From Bacteroidales bacterium UBA5342 (lineage in GTDB: Bacteria; Bacteroidota; Bacteroidia; Bacteroidales; UBA5342), in assembly GCA_002408065.1 (NCBI GenBank), contig DHQI01000029.1, forward strand, positions 1 to 58,616: DNA of 58,616 bases, given 5' to 3'. The translations under genes were made by a program, and so were the position numbers. This document shows positions 36,124 through 45,876 of the stretch, in pieces. The notes under the pieces are model-generated. The model did no database searches and was not told the origin of the DNA. It worked only from the letters and a program-made list of their open reading frames with translations. The number at the start of each line of letters is the position of its first letter. Within the stretch, counting starts at the first letter, position 1.

Positions 36124-37614
36124 TTACCAAGGCAATACAGAACTGCCCATTAAAAACTTATCTACTCTGCGTGCACAACCACGTCCTTCATTGATAGCCC
36201 ATACCACCAAAGACTGACCACGACGAGAGTCACCACAAGCAAATACGCCTTTATGGTTTGTCGCATATTTACCGTATTTAGCTTTGAAGTTACTACGGCT
36301 GCTACGGTTAAGGTTAAGCTGTTCAGCAAGTATATCTTCCGGCCCTAGGAAACCCATTGCTAAGAAGACCAAATCAGCTTCAAGCACCTTCTCTGATCCC
36401 GGTACTTCGGCAGGGTAACGGCGTCCTTCCACATCTTCTTTCCACTCGACATCCACAATCTTAATACCTGTCAACTGACCTTCCTCATTACCAATAAACT
36501 CTTTGGTCATTTTGAGGTACTGACGTGGGTCATCACCTTGCTTATAAAGGGCTTCTTTTTGTCCATAATCTACCTTCAGATTGGTAGGCCACTGTGGCCA
36601 AGGATTGGCATCTTTATCGCGTTCAAATACCGGCTTAGGCATAATCTCGAGCTGAATAACATTATCACAACCATGACGCAAAGCCGTACCCACACAATCG
36701 GTACCGGTATCTCCACCACCTATCACCACTACTTTTTTATTTTTCGCACTGATGTAGTTACCGTCTTCCAAGTTACTATCCAAAAGACTTTTGGTATTAG
36801 CACGTAGATACTCCATGGCAAAGTGAACACCTTTTAACTCACGTCCCGGTGCGGGTAAATCACGCGGCTTTGTTGCTCCGGTAGCCAATACTACTGCATC
36901 ATAGTCATTCAGTAATAAGTTAGCATTAATATCTTTACCTATTTCAACACCCGTTTGAAATTCAATGCCCTCTTCGGCTAAAATATCAACACGACGCTGT
37001 ACTACGGCTTTATCCAGTTTCATATTTGGAATACCGTACATTAGCAAACCACCGATACGGTCGTCACGCTCAAAAACAGTCACCTTATGGCCGGCTTTAT
37101 TCAGCTGAGCAGCACACGCCAAACCAGATGGTCCTGACCCTACAACAGCGACTTTTTTACCGGTACGCTCTTCCGGAGGCTCAGGTACTACCCAACCTTT
37201 TTTGAAGCCTTTATCGATAATGGTTCTCTCATTATCGTGAATGGTTACAGCTGGCTCGTTAATACCCAATACACACCCTGCCTCACACGGTGCCGGACAT
37301 ACACGCCCTGTAAATTCGGGAAAGTTATTGGTCGAGTGAAGACGGTCTAAAGCCTCACGCCAGCGTCCACGATACATCAAGTCGTTCCATTCCGGAATCA
37401 AATTATTAATAGGACATCCGCTGGCACCGCCCTCCATCATCTCTCCACGATGACAAAATGGTGTACCACAGTCCATACAACGAGCGCCCTGAGTTTTACA
37501 TTCTTCCTCACGACGCAAAACATAAACCTCTTTCCAATCATGAATGCGTTCGTTAACCGGCCGCGCAGGATTGGCCCTTCTCGGGAATTCTAAAAAACCT
37601 GTTGGTTTACCCAT
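36124..37614 (-). CDS. gltD: Glutamate synthase, small subunit (NADPH-GOGAT beta)
   Basis: The 496-residue electron-input subunit of glutamate synthase. It oxidises NADPH and passes electrons through FAD and iron-sulfur clusters to the large subunit. The N-terminal four-helix iron-sulfur region has the cysteine set CKTQGARCMDCGTPFCHRG and VCPAPCEAGCVLG. The FAD motif is VAVVGSGPSGLACAAQ (about 150) and the NADPH motif is VVVIGGGDTGTDCVGTALRH (about 288). The length is normal for the bacterial beta subunit. It follows gltB on the same strand after an unusual 132-base gap that contains a repeat-like element. Together the two genes form the ammonium assimilation route with glutamine synthetase, which is not in this window. 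Confidence 0.97.
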   Translation of the reverse strand: MGKPTGFLEFPRRANPARPVNERIHDWKEVYVLRREEECKTQGARCMDCGTPFCHRGEMMEGGASGCPINNLIPEWNDLMYRGRWREALDRLHSTNNFPEFTGRVCPAPCEAGCVLGINEPAVTIHDNERTIIDKGFKKGWVVPEPPEERTGKKVAVVGSGPSGLACAAQLNKAGHKVTVFERDDRIGGLLMYGIPNMKLDKAVVQRRVDILAEEGIEFQTGVEIGKDINANLLLNDYDAVVLATGATKPRDLPAPGRELKGVHFAMEYLRANTKSLLDSNLEDGNYISAKNKKVVVIGGGDTGTDCVGTALRHGCDNVIQLEIMPKPVFERDKDANPWPQWPTNLKVDYGQKEALYKQGDDPRQYLKMTKEFIGNEEGQLTGIKIVDVEWKEDVEGRRYPAEVPGSEKVLEADLVFLAMGFLGPEDILAEQLNLNRSSRSNFKAKYGKYATNHKGVFACGDSRRGQSLVVWAINEGRGCARRVDKFLMGSSVLPW

Positions 37615-37630
37615 AATAGTTTTAAGTTAA

Positions 37631-37744
37631 GCTCCCTCTAACTCCCCGATTTACATCGGGAGAGTACAGGAGTTCGAATTTTTAAAATTTAAATATCACC
37701 TCACGACCACCACCTCTCATTCAAGGGAGGCCGCCGGGAGGGGC
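37631..37744. repeat. Repeat-like element with imperfect inverted ends inside the gltB-gltD gap
   Basis: The left end GCTCCCTC and the right end GGGAGGGGC form imperfect inverted ends. A small hairpin (CCCGAT and ATCGGG arms, 37645-37660) lies inside the left end, and a GC-rich GGGAGGCCGCCGGGAG block inside the right end. The centre is AT-rich. CCCTCTAACTCCCC-type strings resemble intergenic repeats that I have seen in other Bacteroidetes, but no second copy is in this window. Confidence 0.45.
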
Positions 37745-37746
37745 TT

Positions 37747-40700
37747 TTATAACATCTGGAATGCTGCTTCTACAACCTCATCCTCAGTCTCGTATTTACC
37801 GGTTGCTCTGGCTTGTTCAATCAATCCTAACATCTTTTTATAGTCTGTTGGAATAACTTTTACAAATTTTGGCACTGAGTTATCCCAGTCTGCCAATAAA
37901 CGTTCCGCCACAGCCGAATCAGTTTTAGCTTTGTGCTCTTCGATCATCGTTTTCAAAGCAACGATCTCGTCGATATCTTCCAACTTTTCTAACTGAATCA
38001 TTTCCATATTACACAAGCTTGGGAAGCTGCCATCCTCATCCAGCACATAAGCAATACCACCAGACATACCGGCACCAAAGTTACGACCTGTCTTGCCAAG
38101 AATAACAGTTTTACCACCTGTCATATATTCACATCCGTGATCACCTATACCTTCTACCACTACTTCAGCGCCTGAGTTACGCACACAGAAACGCTCACCA
38201 GCGATACCCCGGATATATGCTTTACCGGAAGTAGCACCATAGAAACAAACGTTACCTACTATGATGTTTTCTTCTGCTTTGAACTTAACACCTTTGTTAG
38301 GATAAAGTACCAGATGACCTCCTGAAAGACCTTTGCCAAAGTAATCGTTACAGTCCCCTTCAAGCTCCAGTTCTACCCCCTTGCTCAGGAATACGCCACA
38401 AGACTGACCTACTGAACCCTTGAGTTTAAACTTAATGGTGCCATCAGGCAATCCTTCGCCCTCAAATTTCTTCGCTATTTCATTCGTCAGCACAGCGCCC
38501 AAAGAACGGTCAGTATTAATGACATCAAATTCAGCACTTACCTTTTCGCCTTTTTCCAAAGCTGGTTTAGCCACTTCCAATAACTTCCAATCCAGAATAT
38601 CCTGCATCAGGTGATCCTGATCCTGACTGTGATATATACCTTCTTCCGCACCTTCTTCCTGCTTATGCAAAATCGGCGAAAGATCCAGATTTTTATACTT
38701 CCAGTGATCTACATCATCTTTGAATTTCAAGCATTGTGCCTGGCCTACCATTTCGTTAATCGTTCTGAATCCAAGCTCGGCCATAATTTCGCGTAAGCCT
38801 TGAACCATAAATTCGAAGTAATTAACGACCCAGTCAGCTTTACCAGTAAACTTTTCTCGCAATTCGGCACGCTGTGTAGCAATACCAACAGGACAGGTAT
38901 TGCTGTGACACTTACGCATCATCACACACCCCTCTACCACTAGCGCCGTAGTGGCCAATCCCCATTCCTCAGCTCCCAGTAACGTTGCAATAGCAAGGTC
39001 ACGCGAGGTTTTCATCTGACCATCACTCTGTACCACAATACGATTACGCAAACGGTTTTTGACCAAAGTCTGGTGCGTCTCGGCCAAACCAAGCTCCCAA
39101 GGCAAACCAGCATGTTTGATAGAACTCAAAGGAGAAGCTCCCGTTCCACCATCATAACCAGAGATAAGGACAGCATCAGCTTTCGCTTTACACACGCCTG
39201 CAGCTACCGTACCCACACCTGTTTCAGAAACCAGTTTCACATTAATACGGGCTTGGCGGTTAATATTTTTAAGGTCAAAGATCAACTGAGCCAAATCTTC
39301 AATAGAATAAATATCGTGATGTGGAGGTGGCGAGATAAGACCTACTCCCGGTGTAGAGTTACGTGTTTTACCAATCCAGCCATTAACCTTACCCCCCGGT
39401 AAGTGGCCACCTTCACCCGGTTTAGCTCCTTGAGCCATTTTTATTTGCAACTCACTGGCTTTACTTAAATAGTGTGACTGCACACCAAAACGACCTGATG
39501 CAATCTGCTTAGTAGCAGAACACATATTATCGCCATTAGGCATTAATTTATAACGTCTTGGGTCCTCGCCGCCCTCACCGGAGTTGGAACGGGCACCAAT
39601 ACGGTTCATCGCAATAGCCAGCGTAGTATGTGCCTCCCAAGATATGGATCCGAAAGACATAGCTCCTGTGGCAAAACGTTTCAGAATATTCTCAGCCGGC
39701 TCTACCTCATCAATAGAGATAGGCTTACGGTCTGACACAAAATCCATCAAACCACGTAAAGTGCAAGCCGCCTCAGCCTGATCATCCACCAACTGACAGT
39801 ATTCTTTATATTTAGAATAATCTTCTTCGCGGGTACATAGCTGAAGCAAACGAATAGCTTCCGGCGATAATAAGTGACGTTCACCATCTTTACGCCAGTG
39901 ATACTCACCTCCCGGCTCCAATACTTTTTCGCGTCCCAAACGTTTAGGGTAACCTTTGCGGTGACGTTTCAACGCTTCTTTAGCAATATCATCAAGTGAT
40001 AAGCCTTCTACACGGCTAACGGTACCGGTAAAGTATTTATCCACCACTTCTTTGTTGAGTCCGACAATTTCAAAAATCTGAGCTCCCTGATAAGAAGCCA
40101 AGGTTGAAATACCCATTTTTGAAAAAATCTTCAAGAGACCATCACCTATAGCTTTCACATAGTTAGCTTCAGCTTTCTCCGGAGTGATATCACCTAAGAT
40201 ACCATCATCCACCATTTGGCGAATAGAATCCAGCGCCATATACGGGTTGACCGCCGACACCCCGTAACCTAGCAAGGTCGCAAAATGGTGTGTCTCGCGT
40301 ACATCACCAGCTTCAAGTATGATATCAGCCTTACCACGTTTTCCAACACGTATAAGGTGATGATGCACGGCTGCTGCTGCCAATAAAGACGGTATAGGCG
40401 CGTGATCTGAACTTATCTGGAAGTCAGACAATAATATAATAGAATATCCTTCGTCTATGTATTCTTCCACATTACGACAAATACGGTGCAGTTTGGTTTC
40501 CAAACGACCCGGCTTACCATCAGCACGGAATACCATCGATATTTTCTTAGATTGGAAATGTTTTTTATCTACATAATCCAAAGTGGTCAGTTGCTGATTG
40601 GTCAACACCGGTTGCGATATAGCAATACGGCGGCAATTCTTAGGTTCCTCTGACAAAACGTTTTTAAATCCGCCAATATAGGTACGCAAGTCCATCACGA

Positions 40701-42324
40701 TACGCTCACGGATAGGGTCAATTGGCGGGTTAGTTACCTGAGCAAATAGTTGTTTGAAATAGTGAGCCAAGTGCACCGGACGGTCTGATAATACGGCCAA
40801 AGGATTATCAGCCCCCATCGAGCCCATAGGTTCTTTACCATTTTTAGCCATTGACTCCAGAATCACCTCCACGTCTTCATGGGTATATCCAAAAGCTTTT
40901 TGACGGCGCAATACTGTTTTAGGTTCTGGTTGAACCAAAACTAAATCTTCTACCGGTTCTATATCATCCAGATACAGCATGTTGTTTTTCACCCAATCAC
41001 CATAAGGTTGTTGTGTGACAATACTGTCTTTCACTTCTTCGTCGGAGATAATACGGCCTTCTTCCAAGTTAGCTACAAACATCTTACCCGGCTGCAAACG
41101 ACCGCGCAACACCACTTTGGTATGATCGACATCTAAAGCCCCTGTTTCAGAAGACATAATTAAGGTGTCATCTTCCATCAGACAATAGCGCGAAGGACGT
41201 AAACCGTTACGGTCAAGGGTAGCACCTACTAATACACCATCGGTAAAACACACAGAAGCCGGACCATCCCATGGCTCCATTATAGCTGAATAATACTCAT
41301 AGAAATCTTTTTTCTCCTGCGACATGGTGTCGTGATTTTGCCAAGCCTCAGGTATTAGCATCATCATAACATGTGGCAATGAACGACCGCTCAACACCAA
41401 CATCTCAATGGCCATATCCAGGTTAGCACTATCCGATGCTTCGATATCACAAATCGGGAAAATCATATCCAACTCTTCTTGTGTAAATTCTGTGGACTCA
41501 AGAAGCACCTCGCGGGCACGCATCCAGTTAACATTACCACGGTTGGTATTAATCTCACCATTATGCGCAATATAACGGAAAGGTTGAGCCAGCTTCCACT
41601 TCGGGAAAGTATTGGTAGAGAAACGCGAATGAACAAGCGCCAACGCAGTCTTCATCAGCGGGTTGCTCAGATCATTAAAATAAAGCGTGACCTGCTCAGT
41701 ATTCAACTGACCTTTGTAAATAATGGTCTTATACGAACAAGATATCATATTGAAATCGTCTGGTTTGACCCCCTGAACCGATTCAATGATCAAACGCGAA
41801 GCATACTTGCGAAAAATAAAAAGCTGACGCTCAAACTTATCCACAGACACACCTTCCGGTTTGGCGATAAAGATTTGTTGTACACTTGGCTCAGTAGCAC
41901 TGGAATCGCGCCCCAAGTCAGAATTATCTACAGGCACATGACGATACCCCAAAAGAGGCAGCTCAAATTTATCCAGCAAACGTTCTATAATACGCTTGGA
42001 TTCATCACGTTGTTTTTTCTCTCTTGGAAAGAAGGTCATAGCGACGCCATATTCCATAAAAGCCGGAAGTTTAATGCCTACCTTAGGACATTCTTCCATA
42101 AACAACTCGTGCGGAGTCTGCATTAGAATACCTGCACCATCACCACTCTTTACATCAAAGCCGGTACCTCCCCTATGCTCCATTCTAGCTAGCATAGACA
42201 AAGCATCCACGATCACTTTGTGACTTTTTCTACCTTTCAGATTGGCCACAAAACCGATTCCACAGCTGTCGTGTTCAAATTCTGAACGATAAAGTCCATT
42301 CTTGTTTGATTTTATATTACTCAT
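37747..42324 (-). CDS. gltB: Glutamate synthase, large subunit (NADPH-GOGAT alpha)
   Basis: The 1525-residue catalytic subunit, which converts glutamine and 2-oxoglutarate into two glutamates. An N-terminal propeptide of 20 residues precedes the nucleophile C21 of the class II amidotransferase (HDSCGIGFVANLKG). A central domain and the FMN-binding synthase barrel follow (ISGYDGGTGASPLSSIKHAG). The 3Fe-4S cysteines are C1133, C1139 and C1144 in CVMMRKCHSNTCPVG. The C-terminal beta-helix (about 1260-1500) has the GXXGG repeats GKGLSGGHLVLYPNKG and GAGMSGGIAYVLDEDG. All catalytic features are present and the length is typical. It heads the operon with gltD downstream. A full consensus promoter lies about 100 bases upstream, with four TGTCA half-sites between it and the start codon. 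Confidence 0.97.
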   Translation of the reverse strand: MSNIKSNKNGLYRSEFEHDSCGIGFVANLKGRKSHKVIVDALSMLARMEHRGGTGFDVKSGDGAGILMQTPHELFMEECPKVGIKLPAFMEYGVAMTFFPREKKQRDESKRIIERLLDKFELPLLGYRHVPVDNSDLGRDSSATEPSVQQIFIAKPEGVSVDKFERQLFIFRKYASRLIIESVQGVKPDDFNMISCSYKTIIYKGQLNTEQVTLYFNDLSNPLMKTALALVHSRFSTNTFPKWKLAQPFRYIAHNGEINTNRGNVNWMRAREVLLESTEFTQEELDMIFPICDIEASDSANLDMAIEMLVLSGRSLPHVMMMLIPEAWQNHDTMSQEKKDFYEYYSAIMEPWDGPASVCFTDGVLVGATLDRNGLRPSRYCLMEDDTLIMSSETGALDVDHTKVVLRGRLQPGKMFVANLEEGRIISDEEVKDSIVTQQPYGDWVKNNMLYLDDIEPVEDLVLVQPEPKTVLRRQKAFGYTHEDVEVILESMAKNGKEPMGSMGADNPLAVLSDRPVHLAHYFKQLFAQVTNPPIDPIRERIVMDLRTYIGGFKNVLSEEPKNCRRIAISQPVLTNQQLTTLDYVDKKHFQSKKISMVFRADGKPGRLETKLHRICRNVEEYIDEGYSIILLSDFQISSDHAPIPSLLAAAAVHHHLIRVGKRGKADIILEAGDVRETHHFATLLGYGVSAVNPYMALDSIRQMVDDGILGDITPEKAEANYVKAIGDGLLKIFSKMGISTLASYQGAQIFEIVGLNKEVVDKYFTGTVSRVEGLSLDDIAKEALKRHRKGYPKRLGREKVLEPGGEYHWRKDGERHLLSPEAIRLLQLCTREEDYSKYKEYCQLVDDQAEAACTLRGLMDFVSDRKPISIDEVEPAENILKRFATGAMSFGSISWEAHTTLAIAMNRIGARSNSGEGGEDPRRYKLMPNGDNMCSATKQIASGRFGVQSHYLSKASELQIKMAQGAKPGEGGHLPGGKVNGWIGKTRNSTPGVGLISPPPHHDIYSIEDLAQLIFDLKNINRQARINVKLVSETGVGTVAAGVCKAKADAVLISGYDGGTGASPLSSIKHAGLPWELGLAETHQTLVKNRLRNRIVVQSDGQMKTSRDLAIATLLGAEEWGLATTALVVEGCVMMRKCHSNTCPVGIATQRAELREKFTGKADWVVNYFEFMVQGLREIMAELGFRTINEMVGQAQCLKFKDDVDHWKYKNLDLSPILHKQEEGAEEGIYHSQDQDHLMQDILDWKLLEVAKPALEKGEKVSAEFDVINTDRSLGAVLTNEIAKKFEGEGLPDGTIKFKLKGSVGQSCGVFLSKGVELELEGDCNDYFGKGLSGGHLVLYPNKGVKFKAEENIIVGNVCFYGATSGKAYIRGIAGERFCVRNSGAEVVVEGIGDHGCEYMTGGKTVILGKTGRNFGAGMSGGIAYVLDEDGSFPSLCNMEMIQLEKLEDIDEIVALKTMIEEHKAKTDSAVAERLLADWDNSVPKFVKVIPTDYKKMLGLIEQARATGKYETEDEVVEAAFQML

Positions 42325-42326
42325 TG

Positions 42327-42390
42327 TGTCAAATTGTTTAGAAATAGTGTCATTTTACATAAAATTGACACTCACATGATGAATGTCAAT
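42327..42390. promoter_or_regulatory. TGTCA half-site array in the gltB leader, including a 27-bp palindrome
   Basis: TGTCA-type half-sites occur at 42327-42331, 42348-42352, 42366-42370 (inverted) and 42384-42388, spaced 21, 18 and 18 bases. The last two are part of the palindrome ATTGACA (42364-42370) and TGTCAAT (42384-42390) with TCA and TGA inside it. The middle two form a second inverted pair, GTGTCA and TGACAC (25 bases). All lie between the gltB transcription start (near 42415) and its ATG. Confidence 0.55.
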
Positions 42391-42421
42391 AGGTTAGGAA
42401 TTCTCCTTTAAAAATGAGGGT

Positions 42422-42452
42422 CAAAAATAACATTTTTATACCTATTACACAA
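42422..42452 (-). promoter_or_regulatory. Promoter of gltB-gltD
   Basis: On the minus strand TTG (42452-42450), 20-bp spacer, TATTTTTG (42429-42422). This matches the Bacteroidetes consensus. The leader to the gltB start would be about 90 bases and holds the TGTCA sites. Confidence 0.7.
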
Positions 42453-42624
42453 GAAAAATAATCATCAATATCGTTAAATTTCTAGATTTACAACACTTAA
42501 TATCAGGAAGATATATGCCGCCTCAAACTCATTATAACAACAAATACTATTGAATTTCAACACGTTAATAATGGTCTACCAAAAGAAAGACAGAAAGACA
42601 TAGTAATTACAAAGCGGAGTTTAT

Positions 42625-42632
42625 TATATTTG
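42625..42632 (+). promoter_or_regulatory. -7 box candidate for the capsule export operon
   Basis: TATATTTG followed by C, 44 bases before the wza-like start codon. No TTG at the normal distance is seen, so only one element is supported. Confidence 0.45.
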
Positions 42633-42676
42633 CAGTTATGTTTCATAAAAAATGACTTTTGAATAAACTAAGTTAA

Positions 42677-43456
42677 ATGAAAAGAGCACTCCAATTTCTT
42701 ATTCTAATACTCATTGTAAGTTTATCCTCCTGTGTTACAAACAAGAAGATGAACTACTTACAATCTCAGGAAGCCATAAAAGATAGTATGTCTTATACGC
42801 CGTCAGAAGCCAGCCCTTACGTCTTAAGAGCAGGGGACGAGCTTTACATAGACGTGAAACCTCTCTACGAAGATGGCGCGAGAGCGTTTCAAACACAGGG
42901 AAAATCGGGTTCATCCAGTTCGCGAATGACACCAAGCTCGGCCTATTTCTACACTTATCCCATTTACGAAGACGGAACTATCGACTACCCCTATGTAGGT
43001 AGGATAAAAGTAGCGGGCCTTACAATGGAAGAGGTACGGGAATATTTGGCTGAAGAAATAGGAGAATACGTTCAAGGCATGACCATCATTGTAAAACTAG
43101 CCAGCAACTATGTCAATGTACTTGGTGAGGTCAAAAGCCCCGGTCGCAAACAAATCACCACAGAGAAACTCAACCTGTTCGAAGCTATTGCCTTAGCCGG
43201 AGACTTAGCCCCTTATGGTAAACGTATGGAAGTAAAAGTAGTCCGCGAAACAAAAAACGGACCTATTATCAAAACTTTCGATATGCGAAGTGAAGATATC
43301 ATCAATTCAGAGTATTACTGGATTCAGCCCGGTGATATTATTTACGTTTCCCGTATCAAGGGACAATTTTTCAAGATGGATTCATTTACCGACATACTGA
43401 CTGTATTCAGCTCTTCGCTCTCACTTTTAATATTGGTCATTAGCTTCACCAATTAA
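42677..43456 (+). CDS. Wza-type polysaccharide export lipoprotein
   Basis: A 259-residue outer-membrane polysaccharide export protein. The N-terminus has a lipobox (IVSLSSCVTNK, cysteine near residue 19). The polysaccharide-export motif domain (about 45-135) includes VLRAGDELYIDVKPL and YPYVGRIKVAGLTMEEVREY. A SLBB/ligand domain (about 140-230) includes YVNVLGEVKSPGRKQI. The C-terminus ends in a hydrophobic stretch (TVFSSSLSLLILVISF), typical for the Bacteroidetes form. It forms the channel through which the capsular or exopolysaccharide leaves the cell, fed by the Wzc-type kinase encoded 11 bases downstream. Confidence 0.92.
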   Translation: MKRALQFLILILIVSLSSCVTNKKMNYLQSQEAIKDSMSYTPSEASPYVLRAGDELYIDVKPLYEDGARAFQTQGKSGSSSSRMTPSSAYFYTYPIYEDGTIDYPYVGRIKVAGLTMEEVREYLAEEIGEYVQGMTIIVKLASNYVNVLGEVKSPGRKQITTEKLNLFEAIALAGDLAPYGKRMEVKVVRETKNGPIIKTFDMRSEDIINSEYYWIQPGDIIYVSRIKGQFFKMDSFTDILTVFSSSLSLLILVISFTN

Positions 43457-43467
43457 ATAGAACATTA

Positions 43468-45867
43468 ATGCAACAGCATACGCCTCAATTCCAACCCAAC
43501 TTTCCACCACTTGAAGAGGAAAACTCCATTGACATCAAAAAATGGATTGTTAAAATTATCTCCAACTGGTATTTCTTTGCACTTAGCATCTTTGCTTTTG
43601 GTATGGGAACCTATTATTTAAACCGCACCATAGATCCGCTTTATAATAGTACCTCTACCGTTTTAATCGAAGAGTTTAAACAACGTTCATCGATAGGAGC
43701 ACAGTCTGTAATGCAAGATTTCGGCCTGGCAGGTTACCGCAATGTGAACAACCAAATCGTATTAATGTCCTCATACTCGATGGTAAAACGAGCAGTAGAA
43801 GCTCTTCCATTAGAGGTTGATTATTATTATGAGGAAAAATTCAGACGTTACCCTTACTACAAAAACGCACCTGTTGACGTCAAGTTACTAAACTCAAAAA
43901 ACATACCCGGAGGAATCCTTTTTTACGTTAAAGCGATTAATCAAGACAAATGTGAACTCAACGTACGCGGCAATGATGCTATAGGTAACATCAGTCTTGA
44001 AGTCGCCTATGGAGACACCACCCTATTAGCTGGTTTTGGACTCATCATCAATAAAAGTGATTTTTATCATGACTCCATGCCAGTCATTTATTTCAAACAC
44101 CGCAGTAAAGAAAGTCTTATTGCTGAGTTCTCAAATCGTTTGACAATTAATTTTGTAATGGATCAGGCCACTATTGTTTCGGTATCCTTAACAAGTCCTA
44201 ACCCACAACGGGATGTTGATTTTTTGAACACTTTAATACAAGAATTTCTTGATGACAACCTGGAACGAAAGAATCAAGAAGCCATTCGTACTATTGACTT
44301 TATCACGACACAGCTTATGGGGGTAGCTGACTCGTTGGCTGTAAGTGAAAATTCACTCCAAAACTACCGCTCACAAAACAATGTTATTGACATTTCAACC
44401 CAAACGGGCATCCTAATCAATAAAGCGAATGACCTGGAAACACAAAAAGTCAATCTTAAAGTTAAACGCGATTACTATCAATACTTAAAAGACTATTTTC
44501 AAAGAGAAGATTCAGAGGCACTTATCTCACCATCCACCATTGGCATAGACGATGCAATGCTTAGCGCTTACATCAAACAATACACTGATGTACAGTTTGA
44601 AAAACAACTGTTGGCTCCCAAAGACCCCTACCACCGCATTATCAATTCCAAGTTGGAAAAAATAAAAGCATCGCTGATAGAAGCGACCAAAAATGCTATA
44701 GAAAACACTAACCGCTCCATTACAGAAGTTAACAATCAACTGGAAGTTATCCAACGCAAATCGGAGGCATTACCATCTAAAGAACGTGAACTCTTAGGCA
44801 TCCAACGTCAACTAACAGTGAACGATACTTACTATACTTATTTGCTCCAAAAGCGTTCTGAAGCTCAGATACAACAGGCCTCAAACTCTCCGGACAACTT
44901 ACTGATAGATGCCGCCCGTCAGCTGGGACGCACCAACCGCAAAAAAACCCGTCTCAACTATATCATAGCTCTCATGTTGGGTGGTGGTCTTCCTTTATTA
45001 TGGTTAATTCTGGCAGATGTTTTCAACACAAAAATCAGAACAAAAGCTGATATAGAAGCAGTGAGTGATTTGCCTATACTAGGCAGTATAGCACATAAAG
45101 TAACAGAGAGTAAAATACCTACGATTGATAAACCACGATCTACTTTTACAGAATCATTTAGAGCTCTACGCACACGTCTCAACTTTATGCAGGGCGAAAA
45201 AGAGACCCTTAGCATTATGGTTACATCAGCTCTGTCTGGCGAAGGAAAAACTTTTGTAGCCATCAACCTGGCCGGTATATATGCCATGTCCGGAAAAAAA
45301 ACCTTGCTTCTGGGTTATGACCTACGCAAACCAAAAATTGCAGCCTATCTGGAAGAAGACATTAAGTACGGATTAAGCAACCATTTGGTAGGACAAAAAA
45401 CCTTAGAAGAAATAACACATCCATACCGTGATAATCTGGACATTATCTATTCCGGAACTATCCCTCCCAACCCGGGAGAGTTAGCCTCTGATATTTCAAA
45501 AAACAAGCAACTCTTTGATGTTTTGAAAAAAAAGTATGACTACATCATAGTAGATAGTACGCCTGTTGGTGCTGTAGCCGATGCTTTTATGGTAGGCCAG
45601 TATGTCGACAATGTATTGTTTATTGCCAAACATAATTACACCCATAAAGACATTTTAGAAGAGTGCCTTAAACAACTAAAGAACAACAACATTGATCATG
45701 TAGGTATCATAGCCAATGATGTTTCCATCAAACAATCGACTTACCGATACGGACGCTACGTCTATGGTAAAAAATATGGTTATGGTTATGGCTACGGCTA
45801 TGGTTATGGTTACGGCTATGGCGGCTATGGCAACGAGAAAGATTCAAACGGTTACACAGAAGATTAG
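43468..45867 (+). CDS. Wzc-type polysaccharide co-polymerase and BY-kinase
   Basis: A 799-residue inner-membrane protein that controls chain length and export of capsular polysaccharide. The N-terminal Wzz domain has membrane helix 1 near residues 30-50 (WYFFALSIFAFGMGTYY), a long coiled-coil periplasmic part with the GNVR-type region, and helix 2 near 495-515. The cytoplasmic tyrosine kinase domain has Walker A SALSGEGKT (K594), Walker A' LLLGYDLRKPK and Walker B YDYIIVDSTPVG. The tail is the regulatory tyrosine cluster, here a run of Tyr-Gly pairs (from about residue 770), longer and more regular than usual. The aspartate in Walker A' is kept. Wza lies 11 bases upstream and an SLC13 transporter starts 9 bases downstream, so one transcript is likely. 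Glycosyltransferases are not in this window. Confidence 0.93.
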   Translation: MQQHTPQFQPNFPPLEEENSIDIKKWIVKIISNWYFFALSIFAFGMGTYYLNRTIDPLYNSTSTVLIEEFKQRSSIGAQSVMQDFGLAGYRNVNNQIVLMSSYSMVKRAVEALPLEVDYYYEEKFRRYPYYKNAPVDVKLLNSKNIPGGILFYVKAINQDKCELNVRGNDAIGNISLEVAYGDTTLLAGFGLIINKSDFYHDSMPVIYFKHRSKESLIAEFSNRLTINFVMDQATIVSVSLTSPNPQRDVDFLNTLIQEFLDDNLERKNQEAIRTIDFITTQLMGVADSLAVSENSLQNYRSQNNVIDISTQTGILINKANDLETQKVNLKVKRDYYQYLKDYFQREDSEALISPSTIGIDDAMLSAYIKQYTDVQFEKQLLAPKDPYHRIINSKLEKIKASLIEATKNAIENTNRSITEVNNQLEVIQRKSEALPSKERELLGIQRQLTVNDTYYTYLLQKRSEAQIQQASNSPDNLLIDAARQLGRTNRKKTRLNYIIALMLGGGLPLLWLILADVFNTKIRTKADIEAVSDLPILGSIAHKVTESKIPTIDKPRSTFTESFRALRTRLNFMQGEKETLSIMVTSALSGEGKTFVAINLAGIYAMSGKKTLLLGYDLRKPKIAAYLEEDIKYGLSNHLVGQKTLEEITHPYRDNLDIIYSGTIPPNPGELASDISKNKQLFDVLKKKYDYIIVDSTPVGAVADAFMVGQYVDNVLFIAKHNYTHKDILEECLKQLKNNNIDHVGIIANDVSIKQSTYRYGRYVYGKKYGYGYGYGYGYGYGYGGYGNEKDSNGYTED
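45775..45831 (+). repeat. In-frame hexamer tandem repeat encoding a Tyr-Gly tail
   Basis: Eight successive TAY-GGY codon pairs followed by GGC-TAT-GGC encode the Tyr-Gly tail of the BY-kinase. The unit is 6 bases and stays in frame if copies are gained or lost, so only tail length would vary. Confidence 0.8.
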
Positions 45868-45876
45868 TCTATACGT

